Shown: one piece after another, positions 41,559 to 50,221 of the stretch
How the letters are laid out: each line of letters opens with the position of its first letter
Numbering within the stretch: position 1 is the first letter of the stretch
Assembly: GCF_023740735.1 (NCBI RefSeq)
Contig: NZ_JAMRXH010000017.1
Location: 62,001-126,000 of the forward strand
Source of the DNA: Nocardia sp. CDC159
Lineage (GTDB): Bacteria > Actinomycetota > Actinomycetes > Mycobacteriales > Mycobacteriaceae
DNA length: 64,000 nucleotides
Reading direction: 5' to 3'
Position numbers and translations under genes: made by a program
The notes under the pieces: model-generated
Seen by the model: only the letters and a program-made list of their open reading frames with translations
What the model was told of the DNA's origin: nothing
Databases searched by the model: none

Positions 41559-43804
41559 GCGTTCACGGTATCGATCCGGGCCGGGACGTACTTGTGCCAC
41601 GGCGTGCCGACCCATTCGTCGCGGGAGTCGAAGGCGGTGAGCTCGTTGGGGGCGACGCCGGTGGTGACGGTGGCGCCGTCGGGGGCGGTGACGGTCAGGC
41701 CGAGTCCGTTCGGCAGGGACAGGTGACCCGAGCGCATGCGGTCGGTGGGCTCGACGGTGACCTCGGTGCTGCCGCGGCGGGTGGTCAGGCGGACGCGGTC
41801 GCCCGCGGCGAGGCCGAGGCGCCGGGCGTCGGTCGTGCTGATGCGCAGCGCGCCGCCGCTGTCGCGCTTGCGCCACTGCGGATCTCGCATGATGGTGTTG
41901 GCGGTGAAGGCGCGGCGCTCACCCGCGGCGAGGACGTACGGCCATTCGGCGGGGTCGTCGTCGGCATCGGGGAGGGTGGCGATCACCTGGAGCAGTTCGG
42001 GGATGTGCAGCTGAACCTTGCTGTCGCGCAGGCGCTTCCAGGTCTCGTCGTAGTCGTCCTCGGTGATCACCACGCCGTGTTCGCCGGTCAGGATCGCCTC
42101 GAACAGAGCCTCTGCCGCGGCGAGACCCGTTCCGTATCCGGCCCTTTCGACGCTGTGCGGGAAGCGGCGCACGCAGTTGTGGGCGGCCGCCCAGAGCATG
42201 GCCGCCGCGTCCGCGCCGTCGGGCAGGGTCGGGCCGAGCGTGCGGTAGAGCAGCACCGGGGCGAGTTTGGCCTTGTTCCGATCGGCCAGCACACCGAGGA
42301 AGGCCGTGGCGAAGGTCTCGCGGCCCCGGGACAGTGCCGCGCGCAGCGGGGCGTAATCGTCCTCGGTGAGTGCGCCGGTTGCCTCCACCAGCCGGGCGTG
42401 AATCTCCGGTTCGGCCAGCACGCCCGGGGGCGGGGGCAGCACCGGGTGGCGCAGGTGGAAGATGTTGCGCGGGAAGTCGAAATTGAAGAATGTCGCCTCG
42501 TACTTCTCGAACTGAGTCGCTGCGGGCAGGACGTAGTCGGCCAGCCGGGCGGTCTCGGTCATGGCCACATCGACCACGACCACGAGTTCGAGCGCCGCCA
42601 ACGCCTCGCGCATGCGGGCCGAATCGGCAAGGGAGTGCGCCGGATTGGCGCTCTCGACGAACATCGCGCGGTAGCGGGCGGGGTGGTCGGTGAGGATCTC
42701 CTCGGTGATCACATTGCACGGCACCAGCCCGCTGACGATCGGCGCGCCGACGACCGGGCTGCGCGGCCCCGCACCCGCCGGGTGGCCGCGATCGAAGCCC
42801 AGATTGGACAGGCCGGTGAAGGCGTACTGGGTGCCCGGCTTGCCGATATTGCCGGTGAGCAGCCACACCAGCTTCTCGGCATAGCTGACGACCGTGGAGT
42901 AACGGTTCATCTGCACGCCCAGATCCTCGAGCGCGGCCACCGAGGCGGCGCGGCCGAGGCGGTGGGTGGCGGCGGTGACCAGGTCGAGCCGCACATCGGC
43001 GATGGCGCAGTACCTTTCGATCGGGACCGCGCGCAGCACGGCCAGCACCTCGTCGACGCCCAGGGCGTGCTCGGCGAGCCAGTCGTGGTCGATCAGGTTG
43101 TCGCGCACCAGGATCGCGGCCATCGCGGTGAGCAGGTAGATATCGGTGCCCGGGCGCAGTTGCAGATGGAAGTCGGCCAGTTCGGCGGTCTCGGTGCGGA
43201 CCGGGTCCAGGACGATCATCGAGCGGTTCGGGTCGCGAGCGATCTCCTTGAGCACCGTGCGGGCGCGCGGAAAGCCGTGCGACTGATAGGGATTCTTGCC
43301 CACGAACAGGGCGACCTCGGCGTGCTCGACATCGGCGCGCACGGGGTGCCCGGCCATGCGCGCGCCCACCCAGAAGTCGCCGGTCTTCTCCTGGGCCAGG
43401 GCGCTGGAGCGGTAGCGGATGCCGAAGGCCGCCATCGTCGCGGTGGCGTACGCACCGCCGAGGTGATTGCCCTGACCGCCGCCGCCGTAGTAGAAGATCG
43501 ACTCGCCGCCGTGGCGCAGGCCGATCTCCCGCAGCCGCGCGGCGACCTCGGAAATCGCGGTGTCCCAGTCGATTTCCTCGAAGGTGCCGTCGGGGCGGCG
43601 GCGCAGCGGCGAGGTGAGGCGGTCGGTGCGGCCGTTCTGGTAATGGTCCAGTCGCAGCGCCTTGTTGCAGGTGTAGCCCGCCGATGTGGGATGCAGCTTG
43701 TCGCCGCGGATCTTCTCGAAGGACCGGCCGTCGGGGCCCAGCAGGATCTGAATCCCGCAGTTGCATTCGCACAGGATGCATGCCGTGGGCTGCCACTCCG
43801 TCAT
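41555..43804 (-). CDS. Molybdopterin-dependent oxidoreductase (formate dehydrogenase/nitrate reductase-like)
   Basis: A 749-residue molybdoenzyme of the DMSO reductase superfamily. The N-terminus binds a 4Fe-4S cluster through Cys9, Cys12, Cys16 and Cys46 (CILCECNCG, then GYTCNKA). The middle carries FYYGGGGQGNHLGGAY and VGKNPYQSHGFPRAR, and the C-terminal part is the molydopterin dinucleotide-binding domain (RISTTDARRLGLAAGDRVRL). No signal peptide is seen, so it is cytosolic. No small subunit is adjacent. The substrate is unknown; it is distinct in sequence from the fdhF-like protein at 34.3-36.6 kb. The start is ATG 43804 with a leaderless-type -10 box. Confidence 0.9.
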   Translation of the reverse strand: MTEWQPTACILCECNCGIQILLGPDGRSFEKIRGDKLHPTSAGYTCNKALRLDHYQNGRTDRLTSPLRRRPDGTFEEIDWDTAISEVAARLREIGLRHGGESIFYYGGGGQGNHLGGAYATATMAAFGIRYRSSALAQEKTGDFWVGARMAGHPVRADVEHAEVALFVGKNPYQSHGFPRARTVLKEIARDPNRSMIVLDPVRTETAELADFHLQLRPGTDIYLLTAMAAILVRDNLIDHDWLAEHALGVDEVLAVLRAVPIERYCAIADVRLDLVTAATHRLGRAASVAALEDLGVQMNRYSTVVSYAEKLVWLLTGNIGKPGTQYAFTGLSNLGFDRGHPAGAGPRSPVVGAPIVSGLVPCNVITEEILTDHPARYRAMFVESANPAHSLADSARMREALAALELVVVVDVAMTETARLADYVLPAATQFEKYEATFFNFDFPRNIFHLRHPVLPPPPGVLAEPEIHARLVEATGALTEDDYAPLRAALSRGRETFATAFLGVLADRNKAKLAPVLLYRTLGPTLPDGADAAAMLWAAAHNCVRRFPHSVERAGYGTGLAAAEALFEAILTGEHGVVITEDDYDETWKRLRDSKVQLHIPELLQVIATLPDADDDPAEWPYVLAAGERRAFTANTIMRDPQWRKRDSGGALRISTTDARRLGLAAGDRVRLTTRRGSTEVTVEPTDRMRSGHLSLPNGLGLTVTAPDGATVTTGVAPNELTAFDSRDEWVGTPWHKYVPARIDTVNA

Positions 43805-43810
43805 GGCAGG

Positions 43811-43816
43811 AGCGTA
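43811..43816 (-). promoter_or_regulatory. -10 box TACGCT of a leaderless transcript (molybdoenzyme gene)
   Basis: On the minus strand TACGCT ends 6 nt before ATG 43804, and no Shine-Dalgarno is visible. Confidence 0.4.
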
Positions 43817-43915
43817 CGCCGGGTGAGTTCACTTACGCTACCCACTCGGCCGATGAGTTTCGCGGGGCCGGGGCGTCGGAGTGGGTGAGCTTTCATCGCT
43901 ACCCGAGGAGTTGTC

Positions 43916-44710
43916 ATGACCTACACCTTCAAGCCCGGAGATCCCTGCTGGGTCGAGCTGTACACCGGCGATACCGACCGAGCGGTCGCCTTCTATGGGG
44001 AACTGTTCGGCTGGACCGCCGACCGGGCCGAGGAGTTCGGCGGGTACATCACCTTCCGCAAGGACGGCAATGCCGTGGCGGGCGGAATGCGCAACGACGG
44101 GGCGGACGGGTCGCCGGATCAGTGGACGGTGTATCTGGCCGCGCCCGACGCCCAGGCGGTTGCCGATGCCGCGGCCGAGCACGGTGGCCGGGTGGTGTTG
44201 CCGCCGATGCCGGTGGGAGAGCTTGGCAGTATGGCGGTGCTGGCCGATCCGAGCGGGGCGGGCGTGGGGGTGTGGCAGCCCGGCGTGCACACCGGCTTCG
44301 GGGCGTTCGGGATGGTGAGTGGTGGGCAGTGGCGCGATCACGTCGGATATCCGTCGTGGTTCGAGTTGCACACTCCCGAGTACGAGCGGGCGCTGAGCTT
44401 CTATCGGGAGGCGTTCGGGTGGCAGGATCCGTTCGTCATCTCCGATGCGCCCGAATTCCGATACACCACAATTCATTCCGAGAGCCCCATGCTGGGTGGA
44501 GTGATGGATGCCGGGGGCTTCCTGCCCGCGGGGTCGCCGGGCGGGTGGCAGATCTACTTCGGGGTTGAGGATGTGGACGCGGCGGTGAAGACGGTGGTGG
44601 CGCTGGGCGGGTCGGTCGACGAGGAGCCGGTGGATACGCCGTACGGGCGCATGGCCGCCGTGGTCGATCCCGGTGGGGTGCGATTCCGGTTGGGCGGCAA
44701 CAGCATCTGA
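43916..44710 (+). CDS. Two-domain VOC/glyoxalase-fold protein
   Basis: A 264-residue protein with two vicinal-oxygen-chelate domains. Domain 1 (about 8-122) has CWVELYTGDTDRAVAFYGELFGW and MAVLADPSGAGVGVWQP. Domain 2 (about 140-262) has PSWFELHTPEYERALSFYREAFGW and MAAVVDPGGVRFRLGG. This matches the Streptomyces/Mycobacterium hydroxylase-like VOC family often annotated with Rv0577, from memory. A role in metabolite or methylglyoxal handling is possible but not shown. GAGGAG precedes the ATG. It converges on glpD with a 50-bp gap. Confidence 0.9.
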   Translation: MTYTFKPGDPCWVELYTGDTDRAVAFYGELFGWTADRAEEFGGYITFRKDGNAVAGGMRNDGADGSPDQWTVYLAAPDAQAVADAAAEHGGRVVLPPMPVGELGSMAVLADPSGAGVGVWQPGVHTGFGAFGMVSGGQWRDHVGYPSWFELHTPEYERALSFYREAFGWQDPFVISDAPEFRYTTIHSESPMLGGVMDAGGFLPAGSPGGWQIYFGVEDVDAAVKTVVALGGSVDEEPVDTPYGRMAAVVDPGGVRFRLGGNSI

Positions 44711-44760
44711 GGACGATGACCCTGCGGTTCGCTGGGCGCGGACCGGAGGGCCGCGGTGGA

Positions 44761-46329
44761 TCAGTGCTCGGGCTGGCGTAGTTCGGCGACCGCGGACCGG
44801 GCGGCGGGCAGGGCGGCGGCGCGGTCGTCGGCGACCAGGCCGATGCGGCTGCGGCGGTCCAGCAGGTCGGATTCGTCGAGTGCGCCCTCGTGTGAGATGG
44901 CGTAGGCGAATTCGGCGCGCAAAACGTCCAGCTCGGGGGCGACCGGCTCGGCGAGGGACGGATCGCGCTGGGCGAGTGCGGTGATCACCGCCGCCTCGCT
45001 GCCGTAGCGTTCGACCAGCAGGGGAGGGGCCTGGATGCGGTCGCGGGCCGCACCGGATACCGCGCCCACCAAGGGGATTCGCTTGGTGGTACTGGGTCCG
45101 GCGGGCAGGTGGGCATGCGTCACTGCGGCGTCGACGGCGTCCTCGGCCATCTGGCGGTAGGTGGTGAGCTTGCCGCCCACGATGGTGACGGGGCCGCCGG
45201 GGGCGTGCAGGACGGCGTGTTCGCGGGAGATGTCGGCGGTGCTATCGTCGGCGGTGCGCAGCAGTGGGCGCAGACCGGCGAATTTACCGCGGATATCGCT
45301 GCGCCGCAGGGGTTCTCGCAGGACGGTATTGACCGTGTCGAGCAGGAAGTCGATCTCGGCGGCGGTGGGCTCGGGCTCGTCGGGCACCGGGCCGGGGGCG
45401 TCCTCATCGGTCAGGCCGAGGTAGACCCGCCCGTGTGCGGCCGGGAAGGCGAAGACGAAGCGGCTGGTGCTGCCCGGAATCGGGACGGTCAGCGAGGCGG
45501 ACAGTCCGCCGAACGCGGCCGCGTCGAAGACCAGGTGGGTGCCGCGGCTGGGGCGCAGCTCGATACTGGGGTCGACCCGATCGGCCCACACGCCCGCGGC
45601 ATTGATCACCGAACGCGCACGCACGGTGAGGGTTTCGCCGGACAGTGTGTCGCGCAGCACCGCTGACTCGCCGGAGACCCGGGTCGCCTCCACCCGCGTC
45701 AGCACGCTCGCCCCGTACGCCGCCGCGGTGCGGGCGATCGCCACCACCAGGCGCGCATCGTCGACCAACTGTCCATCCCAGGCCAGCAGCCCACCGCGTA
45801 ATCCGTCGCGCCGCAACGTCGGAGCCAGTCGCAACACCTCGGCCGCCGCCACCCGTCGCGAGCGCGGCAGCACCGCCGCCGACGTTCCCGCGCCGCGCCG
45901 CAACACATCCCCGGCCGCGAACCCGGCCCGCACCAGCACCCGCTGCGCCGCCCCCACATTCGGCAGCAACGGCACCAGCTGCGGAATCGCCCGAGTCAAA
46001 TGCGGCGCGGTCCTGGTCAACAACACATTCCGCTCGACCGCGCTCTCGTGCGCGATCCCCACCCCACCGGAGGCCAGATACCGCAGCCCCCCGTGCACCA
46101 GCTTCGAACTCCACCGACTGGTCCCGAAGGCGAGGTCGTGCTTCTCCACCAACACCGTCCGCAATCCGCGAGCAGCAGCATCCAAGGCCACCCCCGCACC
46201 GGTGATCCCACCGCCGATCACCAGGACGTCGATGATCCCCCCATCCCCCAACGCCCGCAGCTCCCGCTCCCGCCGTGCCGCGTTCAACGCCGAATCGATC
46301 ATTTTCGAGTTCCCATCGCAAGTGGTCAT
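44761..46329 (-). CDS. glpD: FAD-dependent glycerol-3-phosphate dehydrogenase
   Basis: This 522-residue membrane-associated flavoenzyme oxidises glycerol-3-phosphate to dihydroxyacetone phosphate and passes electrons to the quinone pool. It has the FAD motif VLVIGGGITGAGVALDAAARG (near residue 26-46), EKHDLAFGTSRWSSKLVHGGLRYL, and the C-terminal GlpO-type domain. GGPVTIVGGKLTTYRQMAEDAVD is a family hallmark. ATG 46329 overlaps the stop of the upstream TetR gene (ATGA), so regulator and enzyme are cotranslated. The recalled mycobacterial equivalent is glpD1, Rv2249c, also next to a TetR gene. Confidence 0.94.
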   Translation of the reverse strand: MTTCDGNSKMIDSALNAARRERELRALGDGGIIDVLVIGGGITGAGVALDAAARGLRTVLVEKHDLAFGTSRWSSKLVHGGLRYLASGGVGIAHESAVERNVLLTRTAPHLTRAIPQLVPLLPNVGAAQRVLVRAGFAAGDVLRRGAGTSAAVLPRSRRVAAAEVLRLAPTLRRDGLRGGLLAWDGQLVDDARLVVAIARTAAAYGASVLTRVEATRVSGESAVLRDTLSGETLTVRARSVINAAGVWADRVDPSIELRPSRGTHLVFDAAAFGGLSASLTVPIPGSTSRFVFAFPAAHGRVYLGLTDEDAPGPVPDEPEPTAAEIDFLLDTVNTVLREPLRRSDIRGKFAGLRPLLRTADDSTADISREHAVLHAPGGPVTIVGGKLTTYRQMAEDAVDAAVTHAHLPAGPSTTKRIPLVGAVSGAARDRIQAPPLLVERYGSEAAVITALAQRDPSLAEPVAPELDVLRAEFAYAISHEGALDESDLLDRRSRIGLVADDRAAALPAARSAVAELRQPEH

Positions 46330-46943
46330 GAGAGGTGGGGTTTCGGGGTGGGGAGCAGGTAGCCGTTGAGGGCTTGGGTCAGTTCGGTGTCGAGGTGGGG
46401 GGCGGGGAGGAGGGGGGCGACCGTTCCGGCGGATTGGACTGCGGATTGGGCTATGAGCAGGAGCATGGTGGCCAGGTGGTCGGGGTTGCCGGGGCGGATG
46501 GAGCCGTCGTGCTGGCCCTCGCGGATGAGGGTGGTGAACAGGCGGATCAGTTCGCGCTGGTTGCGGCCCAGGCGGCCGAAGACGTAGGTCAGCATGAGGT
46601 CGGTGTCGGTGCGGAAGATCTTGGTGAACAGGGGGTTCGAGCGCAGGGTGGCGGCACCGGCGACGATGCCGTCCACCAGGCGTTGCCGTGCGGGGCCGTG
46701 CGGGGGGACGGTGCGGGCGACGATGGTGCGCATCTCCCGGACGAGCAGGTCGGCGATCAGCGCGCCGGTATCGGGCCAACGGCGGTACACGGTGGGGCGG
46801 CTCACCCCGGCGCGGCGGGCGACCTCGGTGAGCGTGGTGCGGCGCACCCCGAACTCCTCGACGCAGGCGCGCGCGGCATCCAGGATCGCCAGATCCGTCG
46901 CGGACATCTCGTCGTCGGCGTCGGGTGCCTCGATCGCGGACAT
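46326..46943 (-). CDS. TetR-family regulator of the glycerolipid cluster
   Basis: A 205-residue TetR protein with the HTH at about residues 15-62 (ILDAARACVEEFGVRRTTLTEVARRAGVSRPTVYRRWPDTGALIADLL). The rest is a helical ligand-binding domain. ATG 46943 is selected because GAGGAGGG lies about 8 nt upstream; the frame also opens at 46973. It is divergent from the FAD-binding oxidase gene across a 50-bp gap with a perfect inverted repeat, and translationally coupled to glpD. It probably represses both arms of the cluster, as the arrangement Rv2250c with Rv2249c and Rv2251 suggests. Confidence 0.92.
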   Translation of the reverse strand: MSAIEAPDADDEMSATDLAILDAARACVEEFGVRRTTLTEVARRAGVSRPTVYRRWPDTGALIADLLVREMRTIVARTVPPHGPARQRLVDGIVAGAATLRSNPLFTKIFRTDTDLMLTYVFGRLGRNQRELIRLFTTLIREGQHDGSIRPGNPDHLATMLLLIAQSAVQSAGTVAPLLPAPHLDTELTQALNGYLLPTPKPHLS

Positions 46944-46967
46944 CACCGATCCCTCCTCGTTACTGCT

Positions 46968-46982
46968 TGACATTCTATGTCA
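46968..46982. promoter_or_regulatory. TetR operator TGACAT-TCT-ATGTCA
   Basis: A perfect 6-bp inverted repeat with a 3-bp centre lies 12 nt upstream of the ATG at 46994 and 25 nt upstream of the tetR start at 46943, and overlaps a TTGACA (46967-46972). It is the natural binding site for the adjacent TetR. Confidence 0.7.
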
Positions 46983-46993
46983 CACTGTAACGC

Positions 46994-48628
46994 ATGGTCG
47001 ACACACGAGAGGCGACGTCCGCCGCCGCGACACCGGGCGAGCGCCCGAATATGGTGTGGGACGCCTGGGGCGTCCCGTCCGGACACGCGCCGCTCCCGGA
47101 AAAGATCCGCACGTTGCTGGCGCAGGTGTTCGGGGTGTCCGGTGAACCGGTGGCCCGCCGTGCCGCGGACGATGTGCCGCTGCGCCCCCGCGCGCTGACC
47201 GGGGAGCAACTCGCGGCGCTGTCGGCCGTGGTCGGCGCCGAATTCGTGTCGAGCGAGCACCGGGACCGGCTGCTGCGCGCGGGCGGCAAGAGCACTCCCG
47301 ATCTGCTGCGCCGCCGTGCCGAGGGGCCGCAGGACGCACCCGATGCCGTCGTCTTCCCCGCCGATCACGAGCAGGTGCTCGCGGTGCTCGCCGCCTGCGC
47401 CGAGCGAGGCATCGCGGTCGTGCCGTTCGGCGGCGGCACCAGCGTGGTCGGCGGCGTGGATCCGGCCCGCGGTCGGTTCGGCGCGGTCATCGCCCTGGAC
47501 CTGCGACGGTTGGACGCCCTCGTGGACGTCGATCCGATCAGCCTCACCGCCACCCTCGGCGCGGGCGTGACCGGCCCGCAGGCGGAGAAATTGCTGGGCG
47601 CGCACGGACTTTCGCTGGGCCACTTCCCGCAGAGCTTCGAATTCGCCAGTATCGGTGGCTTCGCAGCGACCCGCTCGTCCGGTCAGGCCTCGGTCGGATA
47701 CGGGCGATTCGACGACATGATCCAGCGTTTGCGCATCGCCACCCCGAGCGGCACGGTCGAACTCGGCCGCGCCCCGGCCTCGGCCGCCGGACCGGATCTG
47801 CGTGAACTGTTCGCCGGATCGGAGGGCACGCTCGGCGTCATCACCGAGGTGACGCTGCGGGTGCATCCGACACCGGAAACCGTTGCCTACCAAGCCTGGT
47901 CGTTTCCGGACTTCGCCACCGGCGCGGCCGCGCTGCGCACCGTCGTACAGACCGGCGCCGCGCCCACCGTGCTGCGCCTGTCCGACGAGGCCGAGACCGG
48001 ACTCAATCTGGCGCGTGCGGGCGATGTCGGCGGCAATGCCGTCGGCGGCTGCCTGGCGATCACCACCTTCGAGGGTTCGGCGGCCCATGCGCGGGCGCGC
48101 AGTGCGGAGGCGAACGCGCTGCTGGCGGCGGCGGGCGGCACCGCACTGGGCGAGCAGCCAGCCCGGGACTGGGAGCACGGCCGGTTCTCCGCGCCGTATC
48201 TACGCGACGCTCTGCTCGATGTCGGAATCCTCTGCGAGACACTGGAAACCGCGACCAGTTGGTCGAATCTGGCGGAACTGAAGACGAAGGTCACCGCGGC
48301 GCTGACCGATTCGCTCACCGCGCAGGGCACCCCGGCCCTGGTGATGTGCCATATCTCGCACACCTATCCGACCGGCGCATCGCTGTACTTCACCGTCGTC
48401 GCCAAGCAGGCCGACGATCCGCTGGCCCAGTGGCTGATCGCCAAACGCGCCGCGAGCGACGCGATCAGCGCGACCGGCGGCACCATCACCCACCACCACG
48501 CGATCGGTGCCGATCACCGCCCGTGGCTCGGCGCGGAGATCGGCGAGGTCGGGGTCCGGGTGCTGCGCGCGGTCAAACAGGCCGTCGATCCGGCGGGAAT
48601 TCTCAACCCGGGGAAGCTGATTCCGTGA
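46994..48628 (+). CDS. FAD-binding oxidase, alkyl-DHAP synthase-like (Rv2251 type)
   Basis: A 544-residue flavoprotein of the vanillyl-alcohol oxidase/PCMH fold. Residues about 115-300 form the FAD-binding domain (PDAVVFPADHEQVLAVLAACAERGIAVVPFGGGTSVVGGV, then GHFPQSFEFASIGGFAATRSSGQ and FAGSEGTLGVITEVTLRV). The C-terminal part ends in HHHAIGADHRPWLGAEIG...DPAGILNPGKLIP, matching alkyldihydroxyacetone phosphate synthases. Whether it makes ether lipids is unproven; a D-lactate or glycerophospholipid oxidase role is possible. Its stop overlaps the lipid kinase start by 4 nt (GTGA). Confidence 0.9.
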   Translation: MVDTREATSAAATPGERPNMVWDAWGVPSGHAPLPEKIRTLLAQVFGVSGEPVARRAADDVPLRPRALTGEQLAALSAVVGAEFVSSEHRDRLLRAGGKSTPDLLRRRAEGPQDAPDAVVFPADHEQVLAVLAACAERGIAVVPFGGGTSVVGGVDPARGRFGAVIALDLRRLDALVDVDPISLTATLGAGVTGPQAEKLLGAHGLSLGHFPQSFEFASIGGFAATRSSGQASVGYGRFDDMIQRLRIATPSGTVELGRAPASAAGPDLRELFAGSEGTLGVITEVTLRVHPTPETVAYQAWSFPDFATGAAALRTVVQTGAAPTVLRLSDEAETGLNLARAGDVGGNAVGGCLAITTFEGSAAHARARSAEANALLAAAGGTALGEQPARDWEHGRFSAPYLRDALLDVGILCETLETATSWSNLAELKTKVTAALTDSLTAQGTPALVMCHISHTYPTGASLYFTVVAKQADDPLAQWLIAKRAASDAISATGGTITHHHAIGADHRPWLGAEIGEVGVRVLRAVKQAVDPAGILNPGKLIP

Positions 48629-49578
48629 GTGGGCAGATTCGGTCCGTACTGCTGGTGACCAATCCGCTGTCCGGGCATGGGAGAGGAGTCGCGGCGGCGG
48701 CCACGGCGCGCGCGCGTTTCGCCGAGCGCGGGGTCCGGGTGGTCGATGCGTGCGGCGAGACCGTGGCCGAAACCATTCGGCTGGTGCGTGATTCGCTGGC
48801 CGATCACACCGATGGCCCGGACGCGGTGGTCTGCGCGGGTGGTGACGGACTGGTCTGCATCGTGCTGCAGGCCCTCGCCGGAACCGGGGTGCCGCTGGGC
48901 ATGATTCCGGGCGGCACCGGCAACGACCTGGCCCGTGAACTCGGTGTGCCCGAGGGCGATCCCCTCGCGGCCGCCGAGGTCGTCCTGGCCGGGAACACCC
49001 GCACGATCGATCTGGGCGTCGTGCGGACCGCCGGACCGCACTTCGGCGGCGCGGGGCTGCCCGAGTCCGTCCACTTCGCCACCGTGGTGGGCACGGGTCT
49101 CGATGCGCGAGTCACCCTGCGCGCCAACCGAATGCGCTATCCGAAGGGTCCGCTGCGCTACACGCTCGCCGCCCTGGCCGAACTCGCCAGCGGTCTGGCC
49201 GTGCCCTATCGCCTCGACCTGCGCGGCGTGCCGGGCGAATCCGGCCCGGTGACCGTCGAGACCGAGGCGATCATGGTGGCCGTCGGCAATACGCGCAGCT
49301 ATGGCGGCGGCATGCAGATCTGCCCCGATGCCGTGATCGACGACGGCCTGCTGGAGGTGACGGTGGTCGGTGCGATGTCTCGCCTCGAGATGCTGCGCCT
49401 GTTACCCGTCCTCTCGTCCGGGAAACGGGTCGATCACCCCGCGCTGCGGCAGTTCCGGGCGACCGGGATCGACCTGGCCGCCCCCGGCGCGCCCGCGACG
49501 GCCGACGGCGAACCGGCGGGCCTGCTACCCGCGAACTTCCGCGTCCTACCCGGAGCCCAGCCGGTCCTGGTGCCCTGA
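48625..49578 (+). CDS. Diacylglycerol/lipid kinase (Rv2252-like)
   Basis: A 317-residue DAGK-type lipid kinase that phosphorylates diacylglycerol or a related alcohol to give phosphatidic acid. The catalytic domain shows LLVTNPLSGHGRG, VVCAGGDGLVCIVLQAL (the GGDG motif) and PLGMIPGGTGNDLARELGV. The second domain has MVAVGNTRSYGGGMQICPDAVIDDGLLEVTVVG. In M. tuberculosis the equivalent Rv2252 feeds phosphatidylinositol mannoside synthesis, as I recall. It is coupled to the AgpS-like gene and faces a strong stem-loop terminator. Confidence 0.93.
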   Translation: MSGQIRSVLLVTNPLSGHGRGVAAAATARARFAERGVRVVDACGETVAETIRLVRDSLADHTDGPDAVVCAGGDGLVCIVLQALAGTGVPLGMIPGGTGNDLARELGVPEGDPLAAAEVVLAGNTRTIDLGVVRTAGPHFGGAGLPESVHFATVVGTGLDARVTLRANRMRYPKGPLRYTLAALAELASGLAVPYRLDLRGVPGESGPVTVETEAIMVAVGNTRSYGGGMQICPDAVIDDGLLEVTVVGAMSRLEMLRLLPVLSSGKRVDHPALRQFRATGIDLAAPGAPATADGEPAGLLPANFRVLPGAQPVLVP

Positions 49579-49640
49579 ACAAGGCCGCCCGATGCGCCCC
49601 GCGAGCGGGCTCTCGGCGAGTGGCCCCTGTTCACAAAGGT

Positions 49641-49707
49641 GTGCCCCTCGCCCCGCGAGCGGCCCCTGCAGGAGAGGGAGGGGCCGGGCATCGGGGGCGA
49701 GGGGCAC
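49641..49707. terminator. Nested stem-loop terminator after the lipid kinase gene
   Basis: Outer arms GTGCCCCTCGCCCC (49641-49654) and its complement (49694-49707) enclose GGCCCCT (49661-49667) paired with AGGGGCC (49679-49685). It lies between convergent genes and can serve both. Confidence 0.7.
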
Positions 49708-49721
49708 TGGGGAGGGTGGTC

Positions 49722-50090
49722 TCACCACTGCTGCACGACGACCACACGCGGGCCGGGGGCGATCACGATCGAGACGTGGCCGTCGGGGTGTCCTGCTGCT
49801 TCTCCGGCGATATCGCGCATGGAGGCCATGACGCCAGTGCCAATGCGCGGTAGCTGGGAATCCGGGCGGATGCCGACGGCGACATTGTCGCCGGGCAGAT
49901 AGTGGTCGATGAGGGCGGGCACCGGGCCGTTGGCGAAGGCCTGGGTCTCGGCCGTGCTCAGCTCGAGGCCGACCGCCCCGGCCTGCGGATAAGCGACCGG
50001 GGCGGCCGCACCGGCCGTGCCGGCCCCGATGAGGGCGGCCGCGGCGACGCCGGTGAGCATGGTGGTGAGGGCAATGGTCCGAACACGCAT
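49722..50090 (-). CDS. Small secreted protein, unknown function
   Basis: A 122-residue exported protein with a Sec signal peptide (MRVRTIALTTMLTGVAAAAL, then IGAGTAGAAA). The mature part has no cysteine and shows AVGLELSTAETQAFANGPVPALIDHYLPGD and a C-terminal HVSIVIAPGPRVVVVQQW strand pattern. It resembles small secreted actinobacterial proteins of unknown role. In M. tuberculosis a secreted protein (Rv2253) likewise follows the lipid kinase, but I cannot confirm homology. A GGGGATCT tract precedes the ATG. Confidence 0.65.
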   Translation of the reverse strand: MRVRTIALTTMLTGVAAAALIGAGTAGAAAPVAYPQAGAVGLELSTAETQAFANGPVPALIDHYLPGDNVAVGIRPDSQLPRIGTGVMASMRDIAGEAAGHPDGHVSIVIAPGPRVVVVQQW

Positions 50091-50221
50091 GAGATCCCCG
50101 CTTTCTCCCGGAACCGCAGCCGAAGTGCGATTGCTGATTAATAGCTAGGAGACATCAGGGGCGTCGTCGCGGGCAAGGGTAGAAGGGTTGGGATCACAGC
50201 ACCGGCCGAATGTGATCCGGG

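Noticed and set aside
41594..43888. Open frame of over 760 codons opposite the molybdoenzyme gene
   Set aside because: It is an antisense shadow without domains, low in hydrophobic core patterns.
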